Source of the DNA: CANHEE01 sp043777755
Lineage (GTDB): Bacteria > Bacteroidota > Bacteroidia > Chitinophagales > Saprospiraceae
DNA length: 6,157 nucleotides
Assembly (NCBI GenBank): GCA_043777755.1
Contig: JAYWHK010000313.1
Span: 1 to 6,157 of the forward strand
Direction: 5' to 3'
A model generated the notes under the pieces. It saw only the letters and a list, made by a program, of their open reading frames with translations, was not told the origin of the DNA and did not search any database. Position numbers and translations under genes: made by a program. Within the stretch, counting starts at the first letter, position 1; each line of letters starts with the position of its first letter. Shown one piece after another: positions 5,057 to 6,157 of this stretch.

Positions 5057-5858
5057 ATTGCTTGAATCTCGACAATGGGATAAAATTATACAAGATATCA
5101 GCGAAATTGCAAAAACTTTGGAAATTGATTTTTTTATCATAGGTGCTGCGGCCCGTGATATTGGCATGAATGGCGATACTCGTTTTCGTACAACAAACGA
5201 TATAGATTTTGCTGTATCTATCACCAATAAAAACAAATTCTATGAACTCAAAAAAATACTTTGCACAGAATTTGGCTATCAAGAGGACAGTGAGTACAAA
5301 CTTTTGCATCCGATATATGGTGAGTTAGACCTCGTTCCATTTGGCGAAATGCGGATAAATTACAATCAAGTAGCCGCCATTGCACTCAATGAAGAAGGCT
5401 TACAAGAAGTAGCAGAAGCAGGGCTTCGCACCATTGAAATAACACCAGGTAATAGCATCAAAGTAGCGTCTTTGGCAGCTGTCACATTACTAAAACTAAT
5501 TTCTTGGGACGACCAAAAAGACAACCGTGGCAAAGATGCCGAAGACATCAACGCCATCATAGAAGCCTATTTTGACCTTCATAGGGACGAAATATTTGAT
5601 AACCACTACGATTTGTTCCCTAATGACGAAAAAGACTACGAACTCAGCACCATCGGCGCACAAGTGTTAGGCAGACACATTGGTCAGATTCTAAAAGGTA
5701 AAACTCGCCTTACTAAACAAGTTCAAAGAATCTTAACCGAACAAACCACTACTGAAAATAGGCTTGCAAGAAGAATGATAAAAACCGAAAAAGACAATAT
5801 TGATTCAAAGCAATACTATTTGACTTTACTCAAAAATGGAATAGAGGAAGGACTATGA
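5031..5858 (+). CDS. AbiEii/AbiGii-type nucleotidyltransferase toxin
   Basis: The 275-residue protein has the polymerase-beta-type nucleotidyltransferase pattern of AbiEii toxins (COG4914-like): FFIIGAAARDIG at 34-45 is the glycine-rich start, NDIDFAV at 56-62 supplies the D57-x-D59 metal pair, and GELDLVPFG at 97-105 supplies D100 as the likely third acidic residue. The helical part has ASLAAVTLLKLISW at 146-159 with K155, and then RGKDAEDINAI at 166-176, matching the family's K and R-D-x-x-D pattern. All apparent catalytic residues are present, so the toxin looks intact. AbiEii relatives (MenT) add nucleotides to tRNA; the substrate here is unknown. ATG 5031 (MTTSNN) is preferred over the in-frame ATG 4971 because it gives the normal domain start and the short overlap with the antitoxin. 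The ending beyond about 225 is charged and less conserved. Confidence 0.85.
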   Translation: MTTSNNIIKLLESRQWDKIIQDISEIAKTLEIDFFIIGAAARDIGMNGDTRFRTTNDIDFAVSITNKNKFYELKKILCTEFGYQEDSEYKLLHPIYGELDLVPFGEMRINYNQVAAIALNEEGLQEVAEAGLRTIEITPGNSIKVASLAAVTLLKLISWDDQKDNRGKDAEDINAIIEAYFDLHRDEIFDNHYDLFPNDEKDYELSTIGAQVLGRHIGQILKGKTRLTKQVQRILTEQTTTENRLARRMIKTEKDNIDSKQYYLTLLKNGIEEGL

Positions 5859-5874
5859 AATAAACTTATTTCAT
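5855..5874. repeat. 9-bp perfect palindrome over the toxin stop
   Basis: ATGAAATAA (5855-5863) and TTATTTCAT (5866-5874) are perfect inverted arms separated by AC. The left arm contains the toxin stop codon TGA (5856-5858). A 2-nt loop is too tight for a full RNA hairpin and there is no T tract, so it is a weak terminator at best. It may be a protein-binding dyad or mRNA-end structure. Confidence 0.5.
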
Positions 5875-5965
5875 CCGAAGCAATAATCCAACAATAAAAT
5901 CTATTTTCTCTTCTCGGAACTTTCCAACCTAAAATTTTGTCTATCCTTTTCAAATAGAAATTGTG

Positions 5966-6157
5966 ATGGACAGTCGAAAATATAGCCGCACTTATCATTT
6001 TCCTTTTTCGCAAGGTGCAACAAATGATGATAGAATTCAAGCAAATTGGCAGCAATTAATTGATAATGAACTCGTTATGACTGAAAAGTTGGACGGAGAA
6101 AATACTTGCGTCAAAGATTTAGGTGTTTTTGCTCGCTCTCATGCTGCTCCTACAATT
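5966..6157 (+). CDS. RNA ligase family protein, 5' part only (runs off the window)
   Basis: Sixty-four codons are present and the frame is still open at the window edge. The residues fit ATP-dependent RNA ligases of the RNA_ligase Pfam type: YHFPFSQGATNDDRI at 10-24, then the nucleotidyltransferase motif I TEKLDGENT at 39-47, in which K41 would be the lysine that becomes AMP-linked, and GVFARSHAAPT at 53-63, also typical of this bacterial group. Such enzymes join RNA ends through an adenylated intermediate, usually for RNA repair. ATG 5966 is preceded by an in-frame GTG at 5963 and a stop at 5930, so the start is well bounded. It lies 107 nt after the toxin gene on the same strand, and nothing in that gap looks like a strong terminator. 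The C-terminal half cannot be assessed. Confidence 0.8.
   Translation, partial: MDSRKYSRTYHFPFSQGATNDDRIQANWQQLIDNELVMTEKLDGENTCVKDLGVFARSHAAPTI

Noticed and set aside
5816..6055. - strand 79-codon frame across the toxin end and the ligase start
   Set aside because: It is the shadow of the AbiEii 3' end and the RNA ligase frame; the + strand frame carries the recognisable KLDG ligase motif.

Overview
The window looks like a low-GC chromosome segment from the Bacteroidota, probably a Cytophagales-like member. This rests on AT-rich, A/T-skewed DNA, absent Shine-Dalgarno sequences before most starts, TAnnTTTG-type -7 boxes, a folK/deoxynucleoside-kinase pair of the kind seen in that phylum, and short degenerate tandem repeats between genes. 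The genus cannot be named from the sequence alone. All genes I can support are on the + strand.

Layout. Bases 1-884 hold no convincing gene but are dense in structure: a short AGTC-type repeat (136-171), a perfect 16-bp terminator hairpin (267-302), two 70-nt elements that share an exact 18-nt block and a hairpin whose arms have co-varied (305-374 and 647-716), a long 112-nt imperfect palindrome between them (391-502), an imperfect direct repeat (550-594), two inverted candidate -7 boxes (542-549 and 633-640), and another 8-bp hairpin (776-817). Next comes a compact housekeeping cluster: folK (885-1379), a deoxynucleoside kinase that starts inside the folK stop (1376-2029), and an unrecognised exported protein (2060-2947). 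The tail of that last gene runs into an exact 80-bp array of 8-mers followed by a 56-bp array of 7-mers. After this come paaB (3094-3378) and paaD (3436-3936), two phenylacetyl-CoA epoxidase genes, with paaA, paaC and paaE absent from the neighbourhood. The right part is an AbiE-like type IV toxin-antitoxin pair (4049-5056 antitoxin/regulator; 5031-5858 nucleotidyltransferase toxin, overlapping by 26 nt). It is followed by the first 64 codons of an RNA ligase-like gene that runs off the window (5966-6157).

How the parts may work together. FolK makes the pyrophosphorylated pterin for folate synthesis and the kinase salvages deoxynucleosides; they are probably co-transcribed and translationally coupled. 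PaaB and PaaD would serve a phenylacetyl-CoA epoxidase whose other subunits must be encoded elsewhere, if the pathway works at all. The AbiE pair is probably self-regulated from a promoter region with a 17-bp-spaced direct repeat. The RNA ligase start beside an RNA-targeting-type nucleotidyltransferase hints at a defence or RNA-repair neighbourhood, but that link is inferred from proximity only.

The strongest candidate for something undescribed is the structured gene-free region at 305-716. Two copies keep the same fold through compensatory base changes, and three hairpins present similar C/U-rich loops. This points to a conserved structured RNA or a hairpin-type mobile repeat rather than random spacer.
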